NCBI RefSeq assembly: GCF_000739015.1
Contig: NZ_JPUG01000062.1
Span: 1-64,000, forward strand
From: Microvirga sp. BSC39
GTDB taxonomy: Bacteria > Pseudomonadota > Alphaproteobacteria > Rhizobiales > Beijerinckiaceae
Length of the DNA: 64,000 nt
Direction of reading: 5' to 3'
Made by a program: the position numbers and the translations under genes
Shown: piece after piece, positions 27,068 through 38,159 of the stretch
Layout of the letters: each line of letters begins with the position of its first letter
Position numbering within the stretch: the stretch's first letter is position 1
Notes under the pieces: model-generated
Databases searched by the model: none
The model's input: the letters and a program-made list of their open reading frames with translations, nothing else
Told to the model about the DNA's origin: nothing

Positions 27068-28270
27068 TTACGAACGCAACTTATCGATGAAGTCGGACAG
27101 ACCCTGCTTGGTTTCCGGCGGCGCCATGTTCAGCCGGCGGCGCGGCCCCGGCTCTTCCTTCTTCTCCTGTCCCTCGGCCTTGGGCATCTGGGCCGAGAGG
27201 CGCCGCACGGGCCAGCCGTCGCTCCAGGTGCCCATGTCGACGAATTTCGGGTCGCGGGTGAGAGCGGCGGCGTCCTTGCCGGCAAACGCCGCCTCGGCGG
27301 CGATGTCGAAGGTCTTCCAGTAGGCGAGGTAATCGAGGGTGTCGGTGCCGTTGTTGCCGAGCTGCTGCGTGAGAATGGTCTGCGGACCGGAGAGCGCCAT
27401 ATCGGCGCTCCAGCGCCAGGTGTTCTTCTGCTTCGGGTCGCGGGGCGGATCGGGCGGCAGCTTGATGGCGGCGGCGTCGTAGTCCGCCTTCGGCGAGCCC
27501 GGAGAGGCGAGCGTCGCGGTGATCGCCGGGAAGCCGTGATCGTCGGAACCGGCCCGCATGAAGAGCTTGCGGGTGGCGGGCACGGCGCTCGCCTGCTGAA
27601 GAATGAGTTTCGAGGCGCGGTCGGCAGGCAGGTAATCCCGGTCGCCGCTCATGGTGATGATGAGGGTCTGCGGATCGATGGTCGAGAGGTCCCGCAGCAT
27701 GATGCCGCGCTCCTTCTCGTTGGAGGCGATGCCGCCCGCCATCAGGCCGAAGATCAGCTTCGGGGTCGGCACCTTGCCCGCGCCCGCCCCGGCCGCGAGA
27801 TTGAGCGCCAGCGGCACCCCCGCCGAATGGCCGATGAGGGCGACCCGCTCCCGGTCGGGCCTCGCGTTCGGATCGTTGGCCAGCTCCGCCAGGGCGGCTT
27901 CGATCAGGGTCTCGGCCAGGGCGGTGGCGTCCGTTGGCCGCGAGCGGTTCACTTCCTGGAAGCGCGGGAAGAGAACGAGATGGCCCTTGCGGGCGAGATG
28001 GTCGATCCAGCCCCCGTAAAGCGCCGGGTTCACGGCGCCCCAGGAATGGAGAAAGATCACGACCGGGCGCGGCTTCGCAGGCGCATCGCTGCCGTGGAAC
28101 ACGAAGGTTCCGGCGCTGGCCGTGCCGACCCCACGCTTGACGACTTCGGTGACCTTGTAGTCGCGCCCGCCCGGCCCCTGCTCGGGCTGCTGCGGCGGGG
28201 TTGCCGCCTGCGCCCAGGGGGCAGCCAGGGAGACGCCAAGGACCAGAAAAGGCAGCAGGGAACGGCGCAT
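27068..28270 (-). CDS. Secreted alpha/beta hydrolase, chlorophyllase/PAF-hydrolase-like fold
   Basis: A 400-residue exported protein. Signal peptide: MRRSLLPFLVLGVSLAAPW to AQA. RPVVIFLHSWGAVNPALYGG forms the oxyanion-side loop, VALIGHSAGVPLALNLAAG is the nucleophile elbow, and AGSDDHGFPAITA is a candidate for the catalytic His. The last 100 residues extend past the hydrolase core and end in a charged tail. The substrate is unknown. The nine-base distance to murI suggests an operon and a possible envelope role. Confidence 0.75.
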   Translation of the reverse strand: MRRSLLPFLVLGVSLAAPWAQAATPPQQPEQGPGGRDYKVTEVVKRGVGTASAGTFVFHGSDAPAKPRPVVIFLHSWGAVNPALYGGWIDHLARKGHLVLFPRFQEVNRSRPTDATALAETLIEAALAELANDPNARPDRERVALIGHSAGVPLALNLAAGAGAGKVPTPKLIFGLMAGGIASNEKERGIMLRDLSTIDPQTLIITMSGDRDYLPADRASKLILQQASAVPATRKLFMRAGSDDHGFPAITATLASPGSPKADYDAAAIKLPPDPPRDPKQKNTWRWSADMALSGPQTILTQQLGNNGTDTLDYLAYWKTFDIAAEAAFAGKDAAALTRDPKFVDMGTWSDGWPVRRLSAQMPKAEGQEKKEEPGPRRRLNMAPPETKQGLSDFIDKLRS

Positions 28271-28335
28271 CGTCGTCTCGAACTCAGATCACACTCGGGC
28301 AGATAGAGCCCGGGCGTAATAAAGCCACGATTTGT

Positions 28336-29070
28336 TTAAGGTTTTCTCAACCTGCGTCCTTCCGCAAGGGCACGAATCGCTCCCCGCAGGGTGCGCACCT
28401 CCTGCTCGGTCATTTCGAGACGATGGAAGATGTCCCGCATGTTCCGGGTCATGATCGGCTTCTTGTCCTCAGGATAAAAATTCACGGCGTCGAGCTCGGC
28501 CTCGATGTAGTCGAAGAAGGACGTCACCGACTCCCGGGTCGCCGGCGGAGAGATTCGGCCGCCCTCGAACGGCAGCGCGCCGCCGGTGGCGAGCTTGTAC
28601 CATTCGTACGAGACGAGGAGGACCGCCTGCGCCAGGTTGAGGGAGGAAAACTTCGGATCGACCGGGAAGGTGATGATGGCATCCGCCAGGGACACCTCGT
28701 CGTTCTCGAGCCCCGTGCGCTCGCGCCCGAACAGGATGCCGACGCCCTGCCCTGCGCCAAGCCGCCCCTGCGCCTCCGTCATGGCATCGTCGGGCGCGAA
28801 AACCCGCTTCATCTGCCCGCGCTCGCGCGCCGTGGTGGCGAAGACGAAATTGAGGTCGGCGATGGCCTCGCGGACCGTATCGTAGAGCTTGGCGCCTTCC
28901 AGCACATGAGTCGCGCCGGAAGCCGCCGAATGCGCGCCTTTCTTGGGCCAGCCGTTGCGCGGCGACACGAGGCGCAGCTCCGAGAGCCCGAAATTGGCCA
29001 TGGCCCGAGCCACCATGCCGACATTTTCGGCGAGCTGCGGTTCCACGAGGATGATGATCGGTCGGGCCAT
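28336..29070 (-). CDS. trmJ: TrmJ-like SPOUT RNA methyltransferase
   Basis: A 244-residue SpoU/TrmH-family enzyme. It begins PIIILVEPQLAENVGMVARA and has the knot motifs GVGILFGRERTGLENDEV and SSLNLAQAVLLVSYEW. This order and the C-terminal extension match TrmJ, which 2'-O-methylates position 32 of certain tRNAs using S-adenosylmethionine. It is followed on the same strand, after about 65 bp, by the hydrolase-murI pair. Confidence 0.88.
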   Translation of the reverse strand: MARPIIILVEPQLAENVGMVARAMANFGLSELRLVSPRNGWPKKGAHSAASGATHVLEGAKLYDTVREAIADLNFVFATTARERGQMKRVFAPDDAMTEAQGRLGAGQGVGILFGRERTGLENDEVSLADAIITFPVDPKFSSLNLAQAVLLVSYEWYKLATGGALPFEGGRISPPATRESVTSFFDYIEAELDAVNFYPEDKKPIMTRNMRDIFHRLEMTEQEVRTLRGAIRALAEGRRLRKP

Positions 29071-29162
29071 GGTGGTGTTCGGGAGAAGTCAATCGGTGTC
29101 GGTTGCGCACCCATACAGTGAAAGACGCTTCCACGCCTAGGCGTGCCAACCTCATACAAGAC

Positions 29163-29192
29163 AAAAGCCTCCCCGACCTTTGTCGAGGAGGC
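29163..29192 (-). terminator. Terminator after the small lipoprotein gene
   Basis: Read on the minus strand, GCCTCCTCGAC and GTCGGGGAGGC form an 11-bp stem with one G-U pair and a four-base loop, followed by TTTTGT. Confidence 0.75.
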
Positions 29193-29215
29193 GCTGCACA
29201 CGCGGGATGGGCGGC

Positions 29216-29503
29216 CTACCAGCAGCCCCAACCGCAATAGTAGTGCGGACGGGCGGCCGCGGCGCCGAGCACGGCGCCGCCGACGACACCCACTGCGGCG
29301 CCGGCCGCAGCCTGATTGGCGGCGGCATTCGACTGAGCGACGTTGTTGCGGTAGCCCGCATTCACGCAGCGGCTGTAGGTGGCAGTGCCGGGCTTCAGCC
29401 CGGTTTCCCGGCAGACGGATTCGGCATTGCTCATGGATTGTTCGGCCGTCTGGCAGCCGGCCAGAACCAAGGCCGTCGCTCCGAGAATAAATGCAAGACG
29501 CAT
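29216..29503 (-). CDS. Small glycine-zipper lipoprotein
   Basis: A 95-residue protein. MRLAFILGATALVLAGC is a lipoprotein signal with lipobox LAGC at 14-17. A glycine-zipper stretch AAAGAAVGVVGGAVLGAAAA follows near the end, and the tail holds two Cys (HYYCGWGCW). AAGGGAG lies five bases before the ATG at 29503; an earlier ATG at 29518 is less well placed. Proteins of this kind sit in the outer membrane. The role is unknown. Confidence 0.8.
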   Translation of the reverse strand: MRLAFILGATALVLAGCQTAEQSMSNAESVCRETGLKPGTATYSRCVNAGYRNNVAQSNAAANQAAAGAAVGVVGGAVLGAAAARPHYYCGWGCW

Positions 29504-29748
29504 GTCAGCTCCCTTCATGTTGAACGATGTTCACGACAGCACCGTGGTTCGGCTTTGCGCCGCATGCCCCAGAGGAAGCCGTCGGAACGGGATGCTCTGA
29601 ACTACGGTTAAGCTTTGCTTTCCGTGCGGCAGCACACGCGGTGTGGTGAATTTTCCCTTTCCGGGAACTTGGACCCACAGATGTCTCTTATTTCCTGCAC
29701 GATTCACGTTGGATCGTCACGTTTCGATCCAGGGTCCGAGGTCATGAA

Positions 29749-30138
29749 GTGCCGCGTTTGCCTTCTCTAGTGGGTGCTGTGATGTGCCTGATCCTCTGGT
29801 CGGCAGGCCAAGCGGCGGCAGCGCCCCTGGTGGCAGGATCGTCGGGAGCGCCCACGCCCCTGTTCCATGGCAACTGGTGCGGTGCGGGCGACATGAACCG
29901 CGCCTCCCCGGTCGATGCGCTGGACGCCGCCTGCCGCGCCCACGATCTCTGCTATGAGCGGGTCGGCCGCGGTGCCTGCCAATGCGACAGGGCCCTCCTC
30001 AGGGCGACCGCTGTCCTGGTCAAAAGTCCCCGAACCCCGGAAGCGGTCCGCAGCAAGGCCGCCACCGTGAATTCGCTCTTCAGCGCAACGATCTGCACCG
30101 AGCCGGAGAAAATGCCACGCCGGGCGGGACAGGGCTGA
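29749..30138 (+). CDS. Secreted phospholipase A2-like protein
   Basis: A 129-residue exported protein. The signal peptide runs from [17 protein letters not shown] to AAAAP. The mature part has HGNWCGAGD at 40-48, like a PLA2 calcium loop, and [12 protein letters not shown] at 59-70 with the His65-Asp66 catalytic pair. [12 protein letters not shown] and ATICTE give further paired cysteines. This is the pattern of small secreted phospholipase A2 enzymes, which hydrolyse the sn-2 ester of phospholipids. I assign a GTG start with GAGG seven bases upstream; a nearby ATG is in a frame that stops at once. Confidence 0.75.
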   Translation: MPRLPSLVGAVMCLILWSAGQAAAAPLVAGSSGAPTPLFHGNWCGAGDMNRASPVDALDAACRAHDLCYERVGRGACQCDRALLRATAVLVKSPRTPEAVRSKAATVNSLFSATICTEPEKMPRRAGQG

Positions 30139-30247
30139 ATTCCTTTGCGGCTCCCACCTTCCCCCCTGGCCTCAACCGCGCTATAGCCGCGGCAACCGCC
30201 TGCCGCCGGGCAGGACTGTTCCAGCTATCCAAGCGCAAGGTGAGATC

Positions 30248-31462
30248 ATGGCGAAGATCAAGGTTGCCAATCCGGTCGTCGAACTCGACGGCGACGAGAT
30301 GACCCGCATCATTTGGCAGTTCATCAAAGACAAGCTGATCCACCCCTACCTCGACATCGACCTGAAGTACTACGACCTGGGCGTCGAGCACCGCGACGCC
30401 ACCAACGACAAGGTCACCGTCGAGGCCGCCGAGGCCATCAAGAAGTACGGCGTCGGCGTGAAGTGCGCCACCATCACGCCGGACGAGGCCCGCGTGAAGG
30501 AGTTCAACCTCAAGGAAATGTGGAAGTCGCCCAACGGCACGATCCGAAACATCCTGGGCGGCGTGATCTTCCGCGAGCCCATCATCTGCAAGAACGTTCC
30601 GCGCCTCGTGCCCGGCTGGACCCAGCCGATCATCGTCGGCCGCCACGCCTTCGGCGACCAGTACAAGGCCACGGACTTCAAGGTGCCCGGCAAGGGCCGC
30701 CTGACCATCAAGTTCGAGGGCGAGGACGGCACGGTGATCGAGAAGGAAATCTTCAAGTTCCCGGACGCCGGCGTCGCCATGGGCATGTACAACCTGGACG
30801 AGTCGATCCGCGACTTCGCCCGCGCCTCGCTGAACTACGGCCTGAACCGCAAGTACCCGGTCTATCTCTCCACGAAGAACACGATCCTCAAGGCCTATGA
30901 CGGCCGCTTCAAGGACATCTTCGAGGAGATCTACCAGAACGAGTTCAAGGCGAAGTTCGACGCCGCCGGCATCCACTACGAGCACCGCCTCATCGACGAC
31001 ATGGTGGCCTCGGCCCTCAAGTGGTCGGGCGGCTATGTGTGGGCGTGCAAGAACTATGACGGCGACGTGCAGTCCGACACCGTGGCCCAGGGCTTCGGCT
31101 CGCTCGGCCTTATGACCTCCGTGCTGATGACGCCGGATGGCCAGACCGTCGAGGCGGAAGCCGCCCACGGCACCGTGACCCGCCACTACCGCGAGCACCA
31201 GAAGGGCAAGGAGACCTCGACCAACTCCATCGCGTCGATCTTCGCCTGGACCCGCGGCCTCGCGCACCGGGCCAAGCTCGACAACAACGAGGAGCTCGCC
31301 CGCTTCGCCCAGACCCTCGAGAAGGTCTGCATCGACACGGTCGAGTCCGGTTACATGACCAAGGACCTCGCGCTGCTCGTCGGCGCCGAGCAGAAGTGGC
31401 TCTCCACCACCGGCTTCCTCGACAAGATCGACGAGAACCTCAAGAAGGCGATGGCGGCTTAA
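30248..31462 (+). CDS. icd: NADP-dependent isocitrate dehydrogenase
   Basis: A 404-residue enzyme of the dimeric, eukaryote-like IDH class. It has [33 protein letters not shown] (substrate phosphate binding), [19 protein letters not shown] and the metal-binding [20 protein letters not shown]. It converts isocitrate to 2-oxoglutarate with NADPH formation in the TCA cycle. A short GGTGAG ribosome-binding site precedes the ATG. It is monocistronic. Confidence 0.97.
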   Translation: MAKIKVANPVVELDGDEMTRIIWQFIKDKLIHPYLDIDLKYYDLGVEHRDATNDKVTVEAAEAIKKYGVGVKCATITPDEARVKEFNLKEMWKSPNGTIRNILGGVIFREPIICKNVPRLVPGWTQPIIVGRHAFGDQYKATDFKVPGKGRLTIKFEGEDGTVIEKEIFKFPDAGVAMGMYNLDESIRDFARASLNYGLNRKYPVYLSTKNTILKAYDGRFKDIFEEIYQNEFKAKFDAAGIHYEHRLIDDMVASALKWSGGYVWACKNYDGDVQSDTVAQGFGSLGLMTSVLMTPDGQTVEAEAAHGTVTRHYREHQKGKETSTNSIASIFAWTRGLAHRAKLDNNEELARFAQTLEKVCIDTVESGYMTKDLALLVGAEQKWLSTTGFLDKIDENLKKAMAA

Positions 31463-31490
31463 GCGGAATCCCTTCTTCATCGCACTTCGG

Positions 31491-31513
31491 ATGGCCGGGC
31501 TTGTCCCGGCCAT
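31491..31513. repeat. Short palindrome, ATGGCCGGG family
   Basis: ATGGCCGGG and CCCGGCCAT around CTTGT. It lies 28 bp after icd. The same sequence forms the right or left hairpin of the larger repeats at 14285, 55921 and 62100, so this is a half-unit. Confidence 0.65.
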
Positions 31514-31634
31514 TTGCGTTATGGGACGCCGCGAAAGCCCTACCGGTAGCGACAGCCGCCTCACGGAACACATCCGGGCTCCGACGGGGGTTCGCCTCCT
31601 GGACGGGCACGAGATCCCATGAGGAGGTTCGACC

Positions 31635-31826
31635 ATGAGCGACCAGACGAATTCCGGCGAAGGCCCCCTGGCCTATGCTGTCAGAGAATACCACCGGCTC
31701 TTCGAGGATGCGCGGCTCGGCCACAGACCATGGGACGAGGACGCCACCTTGCGACCGCTCGCTATGAAGACTCATGTGACCGTGGAGGAGCTTCGCGAAG
31801 CGGTGAAGCCGTCTTCGTCCCGGTAG
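31635..31826 (+). CDS. Small uncharacterised protein, 63 residues
   Basis: The product starts MSDQTNSGEGPLAYAVREYH and ends VEELREAVKPSSSR. A full AGGAGG site eight bases before the ATG and a strong terminator just after the stop make this a well-supported gene. It is acidic, has no membrane segment and resembles no family I know. Confidence 0.65.
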   Translation: MSDQTNSGEGPLAYAVREYHRLFEDARLGHRPWDEDATLRPLAMKTHVTVEELREAVKPSSSR

Positions 31827-31848
31827 CAAGCAGCTTGCAAGCCGTCTG

Positions 31849-31876
31849 AAAAAGCCCGGCATGCGCCGGGCTTTTT
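31849..31876. terminator. Bidirectional intrinsic terminator
   Basis: AAAAAGCCCGGC, a four-base ATGC loop, and GCCGGGCTTTTT. The 7-bp GC stem with flanking A and T runs can stop transcription from both sides. Confidence 0.88.
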
Positions 31877-31990
31877 CACGTCCAAAGCTCGACAATATTC
31901 ATGATATGAAACAAGAATTCATTTTATGTTCTGACGGGGACCACCAGAACAGATCCAAGAGGCTGCCAGGATGAAAACCGGGAGGCACAC

Positions 31991-32239
31991 ATGCAGCTCA
32001 ATGGAATTCACGATCTCATCCCATTTCTAAACCACCTCGACAGGGAGAGTATTTACTACCGGTTGGACCATCTAAGAGACGACTCCATCATGGTGTCGTT
32101 CACGCTTGTAGGGGTTCGAGTCGAACTCGACTTCTTCAGTGATCATGTCGAGTTCAGCTACTTCCAAGGCACAGAAGCCGTCGAGACCGACACTGGGCTG
32201 CTCGAGCGGCTGATGCGGGAACACTGGGGGGATGATTGA
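31991..32239 (+). CDS. Small uncharacterised protein, immunity-like features
   Basis: An 82-residue acidic protein: MQLNGIHDLIPFLNHLDRES, then IMVSFTLVGVRVELDFFSD and HVEFSYFQG, with a helical end. GGAGG lies six bases before the ATG. The mix of one N-terminal helix, three beta strands and a final helix, with many acidic residues, looks like small immunity proteins of polymorphic toxin systems. That is an impression from the pattern, not a family match. No toxin gene is adjacent. Its GC content looks lower than that of its neighbours. Confidence 0.6.
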   Translation: MQLNGIHDLIPFLNHLDRESIYYRLDHLRDDSIMVSFTLVGVRVELDFFSDHVEFSYFQGTEAVETDTGLLERLMREHWGDD

Positions 32240-32379
32240 TCTGGCTCGAGAGCCTTGAGCGACGCTCAGCCCTTCCATACCGAGCCTCTTGCGCCTCGAC
32301 TCATACGATCCGGCATCACGATTGATGTTATCCGCAGCAACCACCCGTCTGTCGAAAATGGAGATAAGGTGCATCGCCA

Positions 32380-32763
32380 ATGAGTGACGAACCTAGACAT
32401 AAACGCTTCGGCGATACAATGAGCGATTATATCGTGCAGGTCGCTAATGAACTGCCTTTCGATGCTGTGGGTATGTGGCAGATCGTGCCGGGAGGGCGTC
32501 GTGGCTTCGGCCTCGAAGGCGATGCCTTGACTGACTACGTTCGCCGCTGCATCGGCGAACTCCTATCCCGCGGCGCGGTGCCAGTCATTGGCGGCGGACC
32601 TGATGGACCGCATCTTTGGATCTTGCAGCGCCAGTATGGCTCCAAACCTGAGGAGATCACCGAGAATATTATTAGAGAATGGCTCGCCAATGGCGCACAG
32701 GACGAGGATCCGGGTGGGCTGTGGTTTTCCCTGCCAGAGGATGCTTGGACGCCGCCATCTTAG
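32380..32763 (+). CDS. Uncharacterised protein, 127 residues
   Basis: The protein begins MSDEPRHKRFGDTMSDYIVQ and contains FDAVGMWQIVPGGRRGFGLE, YVRRCIGELLSRGAVPVIGG and EITENIIREWLANGAQDEDP, ending WFSLPEDAWTPPS. It is a soluble mixed alpha/beta protein with many Trp and Gly. I know no function. The ribosome-binding site is weak (AAGG at 12 bases) and ATG 32419 is an alternative start. It follows the 82-residue gene by 140 bp and may travel with it. Confidence 0.6.
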   Translation: MSDEPRHKRFGDTMSDYIVQVANELPFDAVGMWQIVPGGRRGFGLEGDALTDYVRRCIGELLSRGAVPVIGGGPDGPHLWILQRQYGSKPEEITENIIREWLANGAQDEDPGGLWFSLPEDAWTPPS

Positions 32764-32785
32764 AATCTGCGAGGAGTAAAGAACT

Positions 32786-33247
32786 ATGCCAGAGGCCAAA
32801 CCCATGATGACCGGCGGCTGCCAGTGTGGCGCGGTGCGCTATGCACTCATGTCCGAGCCGACCCATGCCAGCATCTGCCATTGCCGCATGTGCCAGAAGG
32901 CCTTCGGCAGCTACTTCGCGCCGCTCACCGGCGTGCCGCGCAAGGATCTGGTCTGGGCGAAGGGCCGGCCCGGCATCTTCAAGAGCTCGGAGGCGGTGGA
33001 GCGCGGGTTCTGCCGGGATTGCGGCACGCCGCTGACCTTCTCTTACGTGGAGCGCGACCGCATCACGGTCTCCATCGGGAGCCTCGACGAGCCGGGCCGG
33101 ATCACGCCCGAAATCCAGTACGGGGTCGAGAGCAGGCTTCCATTCTTCGAGAAGCTGCACACCCTTCCCGGCCAGCGGACGGAGGACGACGCCTCGCCGG
33201 AGGAGCTGAGAAAGATGGCCTCGCGGCAGCACCCGGACCACGATTGA
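32786..33247 (+). CDS. GFA family (glutathione-dependent formaldehyde-activating-like) zinc protein
   Basis: A 153-residue GFA-fold protein. The zinc cysteines are in GGCQCGAVRY, ICHCRMCQKAFG and GFCRDCGTPLTF. The family name comes from an enzyme once thought to help glutathione trap formaldehyde, and most members have unknown substrates. Its start is 22 bp after the previous gene's stop, with AGGAG upstream, so it may share that transcript. Confidence 0.85.
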   Translation: MPEAKPMMTGGCQCGAVRYALMSEPTHASICHCRMCQKAFGSYFAPLTGVPRKDLVWAKGRPGIFKSSEAVERGFCRDCGTPLTFSYVERDRITVSIGSLDEPGRITPEIQYGVESRLPFFEKLHTLPGQRTEDDASPEELRKMASRQHPDHD

Positions 33248-33426
33248 GGACTTGTAGCCTCCTGGAGCTCGGGGTCCGCACCTCCAGAGCAGCCAGCGAA
33301 CGGTCCCGTCGACCCATCAGGAGGATCAGGACTCTTTTCGCAACCGAGTGACCGCTCGTGCATTGATTAATCGAACCTTTGCAGGACGCGGACACGCGGC
33401 CGGGTTCAGGCATGGGAGGAGACGCT

Positions 33427-33858
33427 GTGGTTGCCCTATCCCACTCAGGCGCTCTGAGACCGCTCCACCCCCTTCACGCTATCCTTCTCGCCTTTCCCTT
33501 TCCCTTGTTCACAGGTGCGCTGGCGAGCGATTTCGCCTATCGGGCGAGCTTCCACATTCAATGGGCCAATTTCTCGTCCTGGCTCATCGCCGGCGGGCTG
33601 CTCGTCGGCGGCTTCGCCCTGCTCTGGGCGCTGATCAACCTGTTTCGCCGGGGTCCGGCCCGCAAGGGGCGGCTCGCCGTCTACTTCGTGGTGCTGCTCG
33701 CCATGTGGGGGCTCGGCTTCGTCAACGCCCTCGTCCACGCCAAGGACGCCTGGGCGACCATGCCGGAAGGGCTCTATCTCTCGGCGATCACGACGCTCCT
33801 GGCCCTCGTTGCCGCCTGGATCGGCTATTCCGGATTTCGCACGGGAGATGTGAGATGA
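33427..33858 (+). CDS. DUF2231-type membrane protein
   Basis: About 143 residues with four hydrophobic helices. LRPLHPLHAILLAFPFPLFT is the hallmark start of DUF2231, and the rest carries FSSWLIAGGLLVGGFALLWA and GLGFVNALVHAKDAW. I favour a GTG start at 33427, with GGAGGAG five bases upstream; ATG 33412 in the same frame is possible. The last bases overlap the next gene (ATGA), so both are translated together. Such pairs of DUF2231 and a sugar dehydrogenase are seen in other proteobacteria. Confidence 0.8.
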   Translation: MVALSHSGALRPLHPLHAILLAFPFPLFTGALASDFAYRASFHIQWANFSSWLIAGGLLVGGFALLWALINLFRRGPARKGRLAVYFVVLLAMWGLGFVNALVHAKDAWATMPEGLYLSAITTLLALVAAWIGYSGFRTGDVR

Positions 33859-35138
33859 TCCGCTCGACCCTCCTGATCGGCACTCTGGCGCTCGCCCTGT
33901 CGGCCTGCAACAGCGAGCCCGAGCCGCCGCAATACGGCGCCAACCCGAAGCTGCCCGAGCCGCAGCGCGGCCTGCTGCCTTCCATGAAGATCCCGCGGCC
34001 GGCCCAGTGGGGCAACGATCTCCCGAAGGTGCCGCCGGGATACAAGATCCAGCCCATCGCCACGGATCTCAAGATCCCGCGCCAGACGCTGGTCCTTCCG
34101 AACGGAGACATTCTGGTGGCCGAGGGATCCGGCGGGTATGCGCCAACGCTGCGCCCCAAGGACCTGATTGCGGGCTTCATCAAGAGCCTCGGCAAGAGTT
34201 CCGTGAAAGGCGGCGATCGGCTGACCCTGCTGCGCGACGCCGATGGCGACGGCATCTACGAGATGCAGGGCGTCTTCGCCGACAAGCTCAACGCCCCCTA
34301 TGGCCTGGCGCTGGTGAACGGCGCCATCTACGTGGCCAACCAGGATGCCCTGGTGCGCTTCGCCTATCAGGACGGGCAGGCCCAGGCGAGCGGGCCGCCG
34401 GTGAAGGTGTCGGACCTCCCGGCCGTGATCAATCATCACTGGACGAAGGCCATGACCGCCAGTGCGGACGGGCGCTTCCTCTATGTCGGCATCGGGTCCA
34501 ACAGCAACATCACCGAGCGCGGGATGGACGCCGAGGAGGACCGGGCGATGATCTGGCAGATCGATGCCCAGACCGGCGAGCACAAGCCTTACGCGACCGG
34601 CCTGCGCAATCCCACTGCCCTCACCATCCAGCCGGGATCGGGACAGCTCTGGGCGGTGGTGAACGAGCGCGACGAGATCGGCCCCAACCTCGTCCCGGAT
34701 TATCTGACGTCCGTGCAGGAAGGCGGCTTCTACGGCTGGCCCTACAGCTATTGGGGCCAGAACGTCGATCCGAGAGCCCAGCCGCAGGATCCGGAGAAGG
34801 TCGCCGCGGCGATCCGGCCGGATTACGCCCTGGGATCGCACGTGGCAGCGCTCGGCGTTTCCTTCTCGACCCCGGCCATGGGACCGGACTTCGCCGACGG
34901 CGTGTTCGTCGGCGAGCACGGCAGCTGGAACCGCAGCAATCCGGTTGGCTACAGGGTGATCTTCGTGCCGTTCCGCGACGGACGGCCCGCCGGTGAGCCG
35001 ATCGACTTCGTGTCCGGTTTCCTGGTCGACGAGGGCAACACGCGGGGACGGCCGGTCGGAGTCACCGTGGACCCGCGCGGCGCTCTGATCGTGGCCGACG
35101 ACCTGTCGAACACGATCTGGCGCGTGACGAAGAACTAA
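33855..35138 (+). CDS. Sorbosone dehydrogenase-like beta-propeller lipoprotein
   Basis: A 427-residue exported lipoprotein. MIRSTLLIGTLALALSAC ends in lipobox LSAC. The body is a six-bladed propeller of the L-sorbosone or soluble glucose dehydrogenase type, with LVLPNGDILVAEG, NAPYGLALVNGAIYVANQ, GLRNPTALTIQPGSGQLWAV, GFYGWPYSYWGQN and VGEHGSWNRSNPVGY. Relatives use PQQ to oxidise sugar aldehydes in the periplasm, passing electrons to the membrane. The coupled DUF2231 protein could be its membrane partner. PQQ synthesis genes are not in view. Confidence 0.82.
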   Translation: MIRSTLLIGTLALALSACNSEPEPPQYGANPKLPEPQRGLLPSMKIPRPAQWGNDLPKVPPGYKIQPIATDLKIPRQTLVLPNGDILVAEGSGGYAPTLRPKDLIAGFIKSLGKSSVKGGDRLTLLRDADGDGIYEMQGVFADKLNAPYGLALVNGAIYVANQDALVRFAYQDGQAQASGPPVKVSDLPAVINHHWTKAMTASADGRFLYVGIGSNSNITERGMDAEEDRAMIWQIDAQTGEHKPYATGLRNPTALTIQPGSGQLWAVVNERDEIGPNLVPDYLTSVQEGGFYGWPYSYWGQNVDPRAQPQDPEKVAAAIRPDYALGSHVAALGVSFSTPAMGPDFADGVFVGEHGSWNRSNPVGYRVIFVPFRDGRPAGEPIDFVSGFLVDEGNTRGRPVGVTVDPRGALIVADDLSNTIWRVTKN

Positions 35139-35156
35139 GTGTCCTTCTCGTGAGAC

Positions 35157-35187
35157 GATCCCGGATCGGCTTTCGCCGTCCGGGATG
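35157..35187. repeat. Half-unit of the ATCCCGG repeat between convergent genes
   Basis: ATCCCGGATCGGC and GCCGTCCGGGAT pair around TTTC with a one-base bulge. It matches the right-hand hairpin of the repeats at 26073 and 52021. It lies between the convergent sorbosone dehydrogenase-like gene and alaS and may serve as their shared 3' hairpin. Confidence 0.6.
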
Positions 35188-35197
35188 ACACCTGTCC

Positions 35198-37867
<2,670 letters not shown>

Positions 37868-38159
37868 GGGTTCTCAAGCTCGGGAACGGGGCTTTTCAGG
37901 GCCCGAAAAGACGTGATGGTGGCCGGTTTTAGCCGCCTACGCCCGCGCTGTCGAGGCGGCGTTTCGGCCGGGTGAACGAATTGACCGGCAGGGGTTGCCT
38001 AGGGTCGGGTCCGGCACCGGCGATCGGGGAGCAAACTGCGCCACATGTCCGGCATACCTCTTGCGTGTATAGGCGCAATTGATTGGCAGGTTGAGTCCAG
38101 CCCTCTTGGTGCTAACCTCTCTATGGCCTTTTCGGCCTCGGATATATCCGGTTCCTTTT

